Positions 1 through 6,625 are shown, numbered from the stretch's first letter. The stretch: DNA of 9,382 bases from Candidatus Firestoneibacteriota bacterium (GCA_030635415.1 DAOVYW010000078.1:1-9382); one strand, 5' to 3'. Translations and numbers: made by a program. Notes: a model not told the origin generated them from the sequence alone.

Positions 1-190
1 AGCCGCGAACGAAGAGGGTGAAAAAGCCGTCAGCGAGGAAGCTGAACCAAGAGCCGCGAACGAAGAGGGTGAAAAAGCCGTCAGCGAGGAAGCTGAACCA
101 AGAGCCGCGAACGAAGAGGGTGAAAAAGCCGTCAGCGAGGAAGCTGAACCAACAGCCGCGAACGAAGAGAGTGAAAAAGCCGGCAGCCAG
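1..190 (+). repeat. 51-bp tandem repeat, 3.7 copies
   Basis: Units begin at 1, 52, 103 and 154. Units 1 and 2 are identical and unit 3 differs only in its last base. Unit 4 is partial and carries several substitutions before the homology fades near 190. The period is a multiple of three, so frames are kept and each copy adds 17 residues. The array may continue left of the window. Near-identity of adjacent copies suggests recent expansion or ongoing homogenisation, and the copy number may vary between strains or be miscounted by short-read assembly. Confidence 0.95.
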
Positions 191-196
191 TCATGA
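1..196 (+). CDS. C-terminal end of an acidic tandem-repeat protein, possibly ScpB (5'-partial)
   Basis: Reading frame 2 is open from base 2 to a TGA at 194-196 with no start codon in the window, so this is the end of a gene that begins upstream. It encodes three copies of the 17-residue unit AANEEGEKAVSEEAEPR and a decayed fourth ending in SEKAGSQS. Each unit is strongly acidic (six Glu against one Lys and one Arg), so the tail is probably disordered. Its TGA overlaps the rluB ATG as ATGA, a usual sign of translational coupling. In many bacteria the gene directly upstream of rluB is scpB, a chromosome-condensation (SMC-ScpAB) subunit whose C-terminus is often a variable acidic tail. That assignment is inferred from gene order only, because no ScpB domain residue is visible. 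The competing frame 3 (stop 198-200) encodes a very basic repeat with AGG and CGA codons and is less likely to be real. Confidence 0.6.
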   Translation, partial: AANEEGEKAVSEEAEPRAANEEGEKAVSEEAEPRAANEEGEKAVSEEAEPTAANEESEKAGSQS

Positions 197-978
197 GTGA
201 TCACCAGGAGTCGCATCTCCGGTTGAATCGTTTTCTGGCGGAAACCGGGATTTGCTCCCGGCGGGATGCCGATCAGCTGATTTTTTCCGGACGTGTGACG
301 GTTAACGGAAAGATAATAGAATCTCCGGCTTTCCGGTTGGATTCGAAACATGATGCCGTTAAAGTCGAGGGGCGCCGGGTATGGTCCCAGCCTCTGGTTT
401 ATGTGCTGATGAATAAGCCCGAGGGAGTGGTTTCTACGGCGGAGGATCCCCAGCAGCGCACTACGGTCATAGATTTGCTCCGGGGAGTGCGGGCCCGGAT
501 TTATCCGGTGGGACGTTTGGATTACAATACTTCCGGAGCGATTTTGCTGACCAATGATGGTGAACTGGCGCAGCGTTTGGCTCATCCCCGCTATGAGTTC
601 CCCAAGACTTATCATGCCAAGGTCAGTGATGTTCCTTCGCGTGAGGATATGGAAAAAATGGCCGCGGGTGTTAGAATACCGGATAAATTCCAACGCTATA
701 CCAGGACCCGGCCGGCTAAAGCGCGCTTGGTCAAGAGGATGAAAAAATGCGCCGTGGTGGAAATTGTCCTGAAGGAGGGACGGCAGCACCAGGTCCGCAA
801 GATGTGCGCCGCCATCCATCATCCGGTTACGGCCTTGACGCGGGTAAAGTTCGGATTTTTATCCGTGACCGGATTGCCGGTGGGCCGCTGGCGGTATTTG
901 ACCTCGAAGGAGATAGAAAAGTTAAAGAAAGGGGCAGAGATAAATGAGTCTCGACAAAGCCCGTCAAGCCATAGATAA
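193..978 (+). CDS. rluB: RluB/RsuA-family rRNA pseudouridine synthase
   Basis: This 261-residue protein should isomerise a uridine in ribosomal RNA to pseudouridine. An N-terminal S4 RNA-binding domain (about residues 9-55, with LNRFLAETGICSRRDADQLI) is followed by the catalytic domain. The family motif GRLDYNTSG lies at 107-115, with D110 as the expected catalytic aspartate. The conserved KEGRQHQVRKM stretch lies at 194-204. Length and domain order fit RluB, which acts on 23S rRNA helix 89 in E. coli; RsuA and RluE/F are relatives, so the exact target is an inference. No good Shine-Dalgarno sequence precedes ATG 193. The start overlaps the stop of the upstream repeat-protein frame (ATGA), which suggests coupled translation. 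The basic C-terminal tail overlaps the pheA start by 35 bp. Confidence 0.92.
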   Translation: MSDHQESHLRLNRFLAETGICSRRDADQLIFSGRVTVNGKIIESPAFRLDSKHDAVKVEGRRVWSQPLVYVLMNKPEGVVSTAEDPQQRTTVIDLLRGVRARIYPVGRLDYNTSGAILLTNDGELAQRLAHPRYEFPKTYHAKVSDVPSREDMEKMAAGVRIPDKFQRYTRTRPAKARLVKRMKKCAVVEIVLKEGRQHQVRKMCAAIHHPVTALTRVKFGFLSVTGLPVGRWRYLTSKEIEKLKKGAEINESRQSPSSHR

Positions 979-2017
979 AATTGACGAAAAAATCGTAGAG
1001 TTACTCAACCGCCGGGCTCGCCGGGTACTGGAGATTTCCCGGCAGAAGGAGCGGGCGCAAATACCGGTTTTCGCTCCTGACCGTGAGAGCAAATTGTTGG
1101 CCCGGCTTAAAACCTTGCGCCAGGACGGTCCCTTTCCCTTGGCAGCTCTGCACGCGATATACCGGGAGATTATATCTGCCTCGATCTCGCTGCAGGCTGG
1201 TTTGAAAATTGCCTATTTCGGTCCGGAAGGAACTTTTACGCATCAGGCAGCCAAGGAGCAATTCGGAGCTTCGGCGCAGTATCTGCCCGTAAGCGGTATT
1301 GCGGATGTTTTTCGCGAGGTTGAGTGTGGGCGCGCGGATTACGGCGTGGTGCCGGTAGAGAACTCCACCGAGGGAGTGGTTAACCATACACTGGATATGT
1401 TCGCCGACAGCGTGCTTAACATTTGTTCCGAGGTATCTTTGCGCGTAGAGGAAAATTTGCTTTCGCGTGAAAGCGGGATGGCGACCGTGAAAAAGGTTTA
1501 TTCCCATCCTCAGCCCCTGGCGCAGTGCCGCTTATGGCTGGACGGCAACCTGCCTGAAGTTGAAAGAGTGGAAGTCTCTTCTACGGCCAAGGCGGCCCAG
1601 ATGGCTTTTCGGAATCCGGGAACCGCGGCGATTGCTTCGCGCCTGGCCGCCCAGATTCACGGTTTGCAAATTTTGGCCCAGGGCATAGAGGATAGCAGCA
1701 ATAATGTAACCAGGTTCCTGGTGCTGGGGCGGCATATGTCCGGGCCTACCGGGAGGGATAAAACCTCCATCATGCTGGCTATTCGGGACAGTGTAGGCGC
1801 GCTCCATAAAATCCTTAAACCTTTTTCCCAACACCGCATTAACCTCTCGAGTATAGAATCCCGGCCTTCCCGGGAGCGGGCCTGGAATTACCTTTTTTTC
1901 ATTGACTGTTATGGTCATGTCACGGAACCGAAGATGAAACGCACGCTGGCCGCGCTCAAGCCGTTAGCCAACAACTTGAAAGTGCTCGGTTCTTATCCCC
2001 GGAGCGGGGAAAAATGA
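944..2017 (+). CDS. pheA: PheA: fused chorismate mutase-prephenate dehydratase (P-protein)
   Basis: This 357-residue bifunctional enzyme converts chorismate to prephenate and then to phenylpyruvate. Three parts are visible. An AroQ-type helical chorismate mutase spans about residues 1-85 (LDKARQAIDKIDEKIVELLN, with R28/K35-region basic residues and PDRE at 45-48). A prephenate dehydratase domain spans about 88-262, with GPEGTFTHQAA at 93-103, VPVENSTEG at 136-144, YSHPQPLAQC at 186-195 and the TRF motif at 256-258 containing the expected catalytic threonine. A C-terminal ACT domain has GALHKIL at 285-291 and ESRPSR at 305-310, the two motifs that form the phenylalanine site in feedback-regulated homologues, so inhibition by phenylalanine is likely. 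ATG 944 follows an in-frame TAA at 941-943, and AAGGGG at 929-934 gives a 9-nt spacing. No other chorismate mutase is in the window, so this one probably also serves TyrA. Confidence 0.96.
   Translation: MSLDKARQAIDKIDEKIVELLNRRARRVLEISRQKERAQIPVFAPDRESKLLARLKTLRQDGPFPLAALHAIYREIISASISLQAGLKIAYFGPEGTFTHQAAKEQFGASAQYLPVSGIADVFREVECGRADYGVVPVENSTEGVVNHTLDMFADSVLNICSEVSLRVEENLLSRESGMATVKKVYSHPQPLAQCRLWLDGNLPEVERVEVSSTAKAAQMAFRNPGTAAIASRLAAQIHGLQILAQGIEDSSNNVTRFLVLGRHMSGPTGRDKTSIMLAIRDSVGALHKILKPFSQHRINLSSIESRPSRERAWNYLFFIDCYGHVTEPKMKRTLAALKPLANNLKVLGSYPRSGEK
1997..2009 (+). promoter_or_regulatory. GC-rich hairpin covering the hisC ribosome-binding site
   Basis: CCCCG (1997-2001) and CGGGG (2005-2009) form a perfect 5-bp stem around a GAG loop. 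The hisC Shine-Dalgarno candidate GGAG (2001-2004) lies in the stem edge and loop, nine bases before ATG 2014. Because the hairpin is inside the last codons of pheA, ribosomes completing pheA would open it. That would make hisC translation depend on pheA translation. The fold is seen in the sequence; the coupling is inference. Confidence 0.4.
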
Positions 2018-3114
2018 GGCTGGTAAGGCCAAAGGTCCGGGCGTGTGTCCAAAGCATCCAGCCTTACCAGCCGGGCAAGCCGGTTGAGGAAGTGGAGCGG
2101 GAACTGGGAGTCCGGGGGGCGGTAAAGCTGGCCAGCAATGAAAATCCCCTGGGACCGGCTCCCCAGGTCATTCGGGTACTGAAGCAGGCGGCCGGTTCAA
2201 TCGGAGTTTATCCGGACGGCGGATGCTACTATCTCCGCCAGGCCCTGGGGCAATACCTTAAACTCAGGGCGGAAGAAATTATTATTGGTAACGGATCCAA
2301 TGAGCTCCTAGTGCTTTTAGGCTTGGCTTTACTTGAGCCGGGAGACGAGGTCTTAACCTCGCAGATGAGCTTTGTAGTATATTATTCCGTGCCCCAACTG
2401 ATGGACGCCAAATTAATAGCAGTACCGATGCGGAATTACCAATTCGATCTGGAGACCATGGCCCGGGCCATTACGCGCAGAACCAGGATTATTTTTATTG
2501 CCAATCCCAATAATCCCACGGGTACGGCAGTAGCGCCCGTTGCGTTACGGGAATTTATTAAAAAAGTTCCGAAAAAATGTTTAGTGGTGTTGGATGAAGC
2601 ATACTATGAATATGCTGATTCCCGGATTATGGGTCTATCCCTGGACTTGGTACGCGAGCGGGAAAACGTGGTGGTACTCAGGACTTTTTCCAAAGCCTAT
2701 GGCTTGGCCGGTCTGCGTATCGGCTACGGCGTGGCGCCTAAAAGCATAGTTGACGCCATTGAACGGGTGCGGGAGCCTTTTAGTGTAAATCATTTGGCCC
2801 AGCTAGGGGCCCGGGCCGCTTTGGAAGCAGGCGGGCATATGCGCCAAAGCGTGGAACTGGCCCGTTCAGAGCGGACACGTATGGGAAAAATTCTGGCCGG
2901 GATGGGCTTCAAGATCATACCCTCCCAGACTAATTTCATTTTTACGCAAGCGCCCATCCGGGACAGTCAAAAATTCAGCAGGGACTTAATGCGGGAGGGA
3001 ATTATAATCCGGCCTTTTGCCGGCTCTCATGTGCGGATTACCATGGGAACCCGGGTTCAAAATGATAAGATGATCAGGGCGGTTAAGAGGGTGTTGGGGA
3101 ATTATAAAAAGTGA
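2014..3114 (+). CDS. hisC: HisC-family PLP aminotransferase, probably aromatic
   Basis: This 366-residue class I/II (fold type I) PLP aminotransferase belongs to the histidinol-phosphate aminotransferase family. Visible landmarks are LASNENPLGP at 39-48, ANPNNPTG at 163-170, LDEAYYEY at 193-200, RTFSKAYGLAGLRIGYG at 223-239 with K227 as the PLP-binding lysine, and RITMGT at 341-346 with the substrate-carboxylate arginine R341. HisC enzymes often also act on aromatic keto acids. Placed directly after pheA and before aroF-tyrA-aroA, this copy probably transaminates phenylpyruvate and 4-hydroxyphenylpyruvate to phenylalanine and tyrosine. Sequence alone does not exclude a role in histidine synthesis, and no other his gene is in the window. 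ATG 2014 overlaps the pheA TGA (ATGA). The gene ends with TGA followed directly by an in-frame TAA, after which the operon has its first large gap. Confidence 0.93.
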   Translation: MRLVRPKVRACVQSIQPYQPGKPVEEVERELGVRGAVKLASNENPLGPAPQVIRVLKQAAGSIGVYPDGGCYYLRQALGQYLKLRAEEIIIGNGSNELLVLLGLALLEPGDEVLTSQMSFVVYYSVPQLMDAKLIAVPMRNYQFDLETMARAITRRTRIIFIANPNNPTGTAVAPVALREFIKKVPKKCLVVLDEAYYEYADSRIMGLSLDLVRERENVVVLRTFSKAYGLAGLRIGYGVAPKSIVDAIERVREPFSVNHLAQLGARAALEAGGHMRQSVELARSERTRMGKILAGMGFKIIPSQTNFIFTQAPIRDSQKFSRDLMREGIIIRPFAGSHVRITMGTRVQNDKMIRAVKRVLGNYKK

Positions 3115-3155
3115 TAAGGGCCGGCAATAAAGCTTCGGCATTATCCATGTTAAAT

Positions 3156-3185
3156 TGTAGGGGCGTTTAATTAAACGCCCCTACA
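3156..3185. repeat. Perfect 30-bp palindrome, copy 1
   Basis: The arm TGTAGGGGCGTTTAA (3156-3170) is followed immediately by its exact reverse complement (3171-3185). As RNA it would form a long stem with a small AATT loop. No T-tract follows, so it is not a standard intrinsic terminator. The same element recurs at 6706-6737 in the other large gap of the cluster. It resembles short dispersed palindromic repeats beginning GTAGGGGCG that I recall from many bacterial genomes; that is recollection, not a search. Confidence 0.93.
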
Positions 3186-3235
3186 CAGTGTGTGGAAATT
3201 TAATGGGAGTGTCTCCAATAAGTTTTTTTCAGCAA

Positions 3236-3319
3236 TGTCATTTCGAGCGAAGCGAGAAATCTCCAAAACCCCTAGGGTTCAAGGAGATTCCGCGGTCGCT
3301 TCGCTTCCTCGGAATGACA
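3236..3319. repeat. 84-bp imperfect inverted-repeat element (dispersed REP/MITE-like)
   Basis: The left end starts TGTCATTTCGAG (3236-3247) and the right end finishes CTCGGAATGACA (3308-3319), its near reverse complement. Further in, CGAAGCGA (3248-3255) pairs with TCGCTTCG (3297-3304) and AATCTCC (3258-3264) pairs exactly with GGAGATT (3283-3289). The loop holds a small palindrome CCCTAGGG (3270-3277). One side has extra bases, giving bulges. Translated, it gives HFERSEKS and RSLRFLGMT, peptides commonly mis-annotated as tiny proteins in genomes that carry this repeat family (recollection). No transposase is nearby, so if mobile it would be non-autonomous. Confidence 0.85.
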
Positions 3320-3386
3320 AAACTGGGGGAATTCTCTAAAAATAGTATTTGGCGATACACGCCTAATTACCAAGTGGAATAATTTC

Positions 3387-3393
3387 AGGAGGA
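3387..3393 (+). promoter_or_regulatory. Strong ribosome-binding site of aroF
   Basis: AGGAGGA lies eight bases before ATG 3402. It is a near-consensus site and among the best in the window. It fits a gene that restarts translation after the 287-bp gap and cannot rely on coupling to hisC. Confidence 0.85.
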
Positions 3394-3401
3394 TCATAAC
3401 T

Positions 3402-4415
3402 ATGGTTATTGTAATGCGCAAGGACGCTACTAAGGAACAGATCAATCATCTCTTGGAAAAGCTGAAAGAGAAGGGATTGAACACACATGTTTCCCAGGGA
3501 ACCGAACGGACTATAGTGGGCGCCATCGGGGATGAGAGGATATTGCAGAGCGTACCCCTGGATGCTTTTCCCGGGGTGGAACAGTCCATGCCGATTCTCC
3601 AGCCGTTTAAACTGGTCTCCCGGGATTTCAAGCCGGAACCTACCGTGGTGGACGTGGGCGGAGTCAAGATCGGCAACGGCCATTTTGGATTGATTGCCGG
3701 TCCTTGTTCCGTGGAAAATTGGGAAACCTTGATCCAGGCCGCCCGGCTGGTAAAAGCCTCAGGCGCCAACCTGCTGCGAGGTGGAGCGTTTAAGCCCCGT
3801 ACCAGTCCCTATGCTTTTCAGGGCTTGGGCGAGGAAGGGCTCAAGCTTTTAGCCCGGGCGCGGGAGGAAACCGGATTGCCCGTAGTGACAGAGGTTATGA
3901 ACGTAAGCCAGGTTGATCTGGTTGCCAAGTATGCCGATCTGCTCCAGATCGGTGCCCGCAACATGCAGAATTTTGATCTGCTCAAAGCGGTCGGGGATGC
4001 AAAAAAACCCGTGCTTTTAAAACGCGGACTTTGCGCTACGATTAAGGAATGGCTCATGTCGGCTGAATATATCTGTTCCCGGGGTAATTACAACGTGATT
4101 CTCTGTGAGCGCGGTATTAGAACCTTTGAAACCTATACCCGCAATACTCTGGACCTGGCAGCCGTACCGTCAGTAAAGGAACTCTCCCATCTGCCGGTAG
4201 TGGTTGATCCGTCCCACGCTACGGGTCGCCGCAGCCTGGTTGCCATCATGTCCCGGGCCGCGCTGGCCGGCGGGGCGGATGGACTATCGATAGAGGTTCA
4301 TCCCCGGCCCGAGGAAGCTTTGTCCGACGGAGACCAGTCTCTGCTGCCCGAAGAATTTACCCATCTGGTTGAGATGCTCAAACCCTTGGCCCCGCTCTGC
4401 GGACAGTCCTGGTGA
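3402..4415 (+). CDS. aroF: DAHP synthase, type I-beta with N-terminal ferredoxin-like domain
   Basis: This 337-residue enzyme condenses phosphoenolpyruvate with erythrose 4-phosphate to DAHP, the first committed step of the shikimate pathway. An N-terminal ferredoxin-like regulatory domain (about residues 1-67, starting MVIVMRKDATKEQINHLLEK) precedes the TIM-barrel catalytic domain. Conserved motifs are AGPCSVEN at 99-106, KPRTSPYAFQG at 131-141, QIGARNMQN at 182-190, LKRG at 206-209, DPSHATGRR at 269-277 and EVHPRPEEALSDGDQSL at 298-314. C102, H272, E298 and D309 are the expected metal ligands and match the numbering I recall for the Thermotoga maritima enzyme. In that family the N-terminal domain mediates feedback inhibition by tyrosine or phenylalanine, so similar control is likely here. 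Unlike some I-beta relatives it carries no chorismate mutase fusion. It stops 10 bases before the chosen tyrA start. Confidence 0.96.
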   Translation: MVIVMRKDATKEQINHLLEKLKEKGLNTHVSQGTERTIVGAIGDERILQSVPLDAFPGVEQSMPILQPFKLVSRDFKPEPTVVDVGGVKIGNGHFGLIAGPCSVENWETLIQAARLVKASGANLLRGGAFKPRTSPYAFQGLGEEGLKLLARAREETGLPVVTEVMNVSQVDLVAKYADLLQIGARNMQNFDLLKAVGDAKKPVLLKRGLCATIKEWLMSAEYICSRGNYNVILCERGIRTFETYTRNTLDLAAVPSVKELSHLPVVVDPSHATGRRSLVAIMSRAALAGGADGLSIEVHPRPEEALSDGDQSLLPEEFTHLVEMLKPLAPLCGQSW

Positions 4416-4425
4416 GGATGCTGAG

Positions 4426-5328
4426 GTGAAGAAATTGCTGTTTTCCAAGGCCGTGATTGCGGGCGTGGGTTTAATGGGAGGCTCGCTTGGTTTGGCCATG
4501 AAGAAACAGGGATTAGCCCGGGAGGTAGTCGGCCTGGTAAGGCGCGTTAAGACTATTCGTGAAGCCAAGGCCCGGGGTTGTATAGACTCGGGCACGCTTT
4601 CCGTTCCCCGGGCAGTCCGGGACGCCGACCTGGTAATATTGGCAGGGCCGGTTAGCAGTACTTTGCCGCTGCTCAAAGCCATGCTGCCCCATCTGCATGC
4701 CGGATGCCTGGTTACGGACCTGGGCAGCACCAAGGTCAAGTTGCTGGGGCATATAGCCGGTTTGCTGCCACCTAAACCTGGGTTTGATTTTATTAGTTCC
4801 CACCCCATGGCCGGTTCAGAAAAAGCCGGAGTCCTGGCCGCGCGCCAAGATTTATACCTGGGATCACTTTGCATGCTTATCAAGACATCTGGGGTGAATA
4901 TGGCAGCCTTGGCGCCGCTTAAAGCCTTATGGAGGTCAGTAGGATGCCGGAAAATCAAGGTCGTAACGCCTCAAGAACATGACCGCTGGACCGCGGCGGT
5001 TTCGCATCTGCCACATGCCGTTGCTGTAGGCCTGGTAAATCTAATCGTGGATTTAGCGGCCCGCGATACCGGCCTCATGGAAATTGCATCCACCGGGTTT
5101 TTGGATACTACCCGTATTGCCGGCGGATTACCTGCCATGTGGCAGGATATTTTACTAAACAATCGTGAAGAAATCTGCACCGTGCTGGTCCGGTTTAAAA
5201 AAAAATTGAGCCGTTTGGAAGGGTTTTTACGAAACCGGGAAGAAACATCCCTGCGGCAGGAATTGGAACGGGCTTATGCTTTTCGCCAGGGCATGGAGGG
5301 GAAAAAAAATGGACGTAAAAAAGGTTAA
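4426..5328 (+). CDS. tyrA: TyrA: prephenate dehydrogenase
   Basis: This enzyme oxidatively decarboxylates prephenate to 4-hydroxyphenylpyruvate with NAD(P)+, leading to tyrosine. I choose GTG 4426, giving 300 residues. GAGG at 4414-4417 lies eight bases upstream, and the Rossmann motif GVGLMGGSLG then falls at residues 13-22, as usual for the family. The in-frame ATG at 4369 would add 19 residues lying inside the end of aroF and is unlikely. Other landmarks are DLGSTK at 98-103, SHPMAGSEKAG at 125-135, HDRWTAAVSHLPH at 185-197 and DTTRIAGGLPAMWQDI at 227-242. No chorismate mutase domain is attached, and no C-terminal ACT domain is present, so allosteric control by tyrosine at an ACT site is not expected. 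A run of nine A (5197-5205) sits in the FKKK region. The last 20 bases overlap aroA. Confidence 0.94.
   Translation: MKKLLFSKAVIAGVGLMGGSLGLAMKKQGLAREVVGLVRRVKTIREAKARGCIDSGTLSVPRAVRDADLVILAGPVSSTLPLLKAMLPHLHAGCLVTDLGSTKVKLLGHIAGLLPPKPGFDFISSHPMAGSEKAGVLAARQDLYLGSLCMLIKTSGVNMAALAPLKALWRSVGCRKIKVVTPQEHDRWTAAVSHLPHAVAVGLVNLIVDLAARDTGLMEIASTGFLDTTRIAGGLPAMWQDILLNNREEICTVLVRFKKKLSRLEGFLRNREETSLRQELERAYAFRQGMEGKKNGRKKG
5295..5301 (+). promoter_or_regulatory. Ribosome-binding site that decides the aroA start
   Basis: GGAGGGG lies seven bases before ATG 5309, inside the tyrA coding end. It supports ATG 5309 over the in-frame ATG at 5276, which has no comparable site and would add 11 residues ahead of the conserved N-terminus. 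The spacer is a run of eight A (5302-5309, the last being the A of the ATG). Confidence 0.8.
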
Positions 5329-6625
5329 ACCTGCCGGACGGATCAAGCACAAGATAGTTATCCCGGGAGATAAATCCATTTCCCACCGGGCCGCGATCAT
5401 GGGTATGCTGGCTCAAGGGGAGACACGCATTACCAATTTTTTAAAGGCTGAGGATTGCCTGAATACCTTGGCGGCCTGCCAACAATTAGGCGCCACAGTT
5501 AATTGGCATAATGAAGAGCTGATTATTCAAGGCTGCGGTCTGGAGGGATTAAAACCGCCCCGGAGTGTGATAGATTGCGGCAATTCCGGAACCGGAGTAC
5601 GCCTGCTTTCCGGCGTGCTGGCAGGACAGTCGTTTGAATCAATTATAACCGGCGATGAACAGATTCGGCGTCGTCCCATGCAGCGTATTATAGATCCCTT
5701 GTTCCGGATGGGCGCGCAGATTGAGAGCGAACCGGGCGGAAGGTGTCCTCTGCGTATCTGTGGGGGAAATCTTAGGGCCATTGATTATATTTCAACCGTA
5801 GCCAGCGCGCAGGTCAAGTCCTGTATAATTCTGGCCGGGTTGTTCGCGCAGGGTAAAACCAGCATATCCTTGCCGGGTAGTTCCCGGGATCATACCGAGC
5901 GGCTGCTGAGGTTTTTCGGCGTGGCAGTAGCCAGTGGAACGGCTCCCGGTTCCGGGCCGGGACAGCTGCCGGATGAAAAAATATTAGTGGACGGAAGATC
6001 GGAATTAAGCGGCCGGAAAATAAATATACCATCCGATATCTCTTCCGCCGCATTTTTCATGACAGCGGCCGCCATCCTGCCGGGAGCAGAACTAAAACTT
6101 GAAAATATCGGTTTAAACCCCGGACGTTCCGGAATTATCCGGGTACTGGTAAATATGGGCGCGGAAGTAGTAATGGAAAACCAGAGGCAGGAGGCCGGGG
6201 AGCCGGTGGCTGATTTAATAATTAGGGGAAAGGGGTTTTTGAAGAGCACCCATATTTATGGTCCCATGATTCCCGGTCTGATAGATGAAATTCCTGTCCT
6301 GGCAGTAGCCGCAGCTGTGGCTGAAGGCGAGACCATAATTTCGGATGCCGCTGAATTACGCGTGAAAGAAACTGACCGGATCAGCATGCTGGCCACGGAA
6401 TTAAGCAGCCTGGGAGTAGAGGTTGAGGAGCGCCCGGATGGCATGCTTATTCAGGGCGGTAATATTCGCGGAGGAGAGGTTGATTCTCATGGTGATCATC
6501 GTCTGGCCATGAGTCTGGCCATAGCCGGCCTGGTTTCCGAACAGGGCGTAACCATAAAGAACCCGCAGTGCGTAAACACCTCCTTTCCAGGTTTCTGGGA
6601 GATATTGGAAAAGGTTGCGCGATAA
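5309..6625 (+). CDS. aroA: EPSP synthase (3-phosphoshikimate 1-carboxyvinyltransferase)
   Basis: This 438-residue enzyme transfers the enolpyruvyl group of phosphoenolpyruvate to shikimate 3-phosphate, the sixth shikimate-pathway step. Motifs visible are PGDKSISHR at 19-27, DCGNSGTGVRLLSG at 89-102, RRRPMQR at 120-126, SAQVKS at 166-171, SRDHTERLLRFFG at 192-204, DEIPVLAVAAA at 326-336 with D326 as the expected catalytic aspartate, ELRVKETDR at 349-357 with catalytic E354, DHRLAMS at 396-402 and SFPGFW at 425-430. GDKSISHR and SAQVKS...RDHTE are more like Bacillus-type (class II-like) than E. coli-type enzymes, but the NSG motif keeps the glycine usually linked to glyphosate sensitivity. No insensitivity is therefore claimed. 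The start overlaps tyrA by 20 bp. After its TAA the cluster has its second large gap. Confidence 0.96.
   Translation: MDVKKVKPAGRIKHKIVIPGDKSISHRAAIMGMLAQGETRITNFLKAEDCLNTLAACQQLGATVNWHNEELIIQGCGLEGLKPPRSVIDCGNSGTGVRLLSGVLAGQSFESIITGDEQIRRRPMQRIIDPLFRMGAQIESEPGGRCPLRICGGNLRAIDYISTVASAQVKSCIILAGLFAQGKTSISLPGSSRDHTERLLRFFGVAVASGTAPGSGPGQLPDEKILVDGRSELSGRKINIPSDISSAAFFMTAAAILPGAELKLENIGLNPGRSGIIRVLVNMGAEVVMENQRQEAGEPVADLIIRGKGFLKSTHIYGPMIPGLIDEIPVLAVAAAVAEGETIISDAAELRVKETDRISMLATELSSLGVEVEERPDGMLIQGGNIRGGEVDSHGDHRLAMSLAIAGLVSEQGVTIKNPQCVNTSFPGFWEILEKVAR

Noticed and set aside
18..200. Basic 60-residue reading frame (GTG start) made of KKPSARKLNQEPRTKRV units
   Set aside because: It is the repeat array read in frame 3. 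Frame 2 is also open, runs off the left edge, has a more ordinary codon pattern and couples to rluB through ATGA. The basic frame is kept only as a point in the findings.
3206..3230. Possible terminator GGAG-TGT-CTCC followed by a run of T
   Set aside because: The stem has only four pairs and six bases separate it from the T-run, too weak and too far for an intrinsic terminator.
3314..3348. Possible aroF promoter with ATGACA as -35 and TAGTAT as -10
   Set aside because: The spacing is 23 bases, the -10 match is poor, and the -35 is part of the repeat element. A promoter in this gap is plausible but not shown.
3188..3382. 64-residue frame containing HFERSEKS and RSLRFLGMT
   Set aside because: It is the translation of the palindromic element at 3236-3319, with no ribosome-binding site and no gene-like composition.
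4369..4425. Upstream ATG start for tyrA
   Set aside because: It would lie inside the last 47 bases of aroF, adds residues unlike any TyrA N-terminus, and lacks a ribosome-binding site; GTG 4426 places the Rossmann motif correctly.
4284..4958. 224-codon antisense frame across aroF and tyrA
   Set aside because: Its product has no recognisable motif and lies opposite two well-supported genes. The same applies to the antisense frames at 1001-1507, 1532-1918, 5890-6249 and 7993-8343.
5276..5308. Upstream ATG start for aroA
   Set aside because: It adds 11 residues before the conserved start and has no site comparable to GGAGGGG at 5295-5301, which serves ATG 5309.
5570..5610. Glyphosate-insensitive EPSP synthase signature
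   Set aside because: The motif reads GNSGTGVR and retains the glycine associated with sensitivity; nothing visible supports insensitivity.
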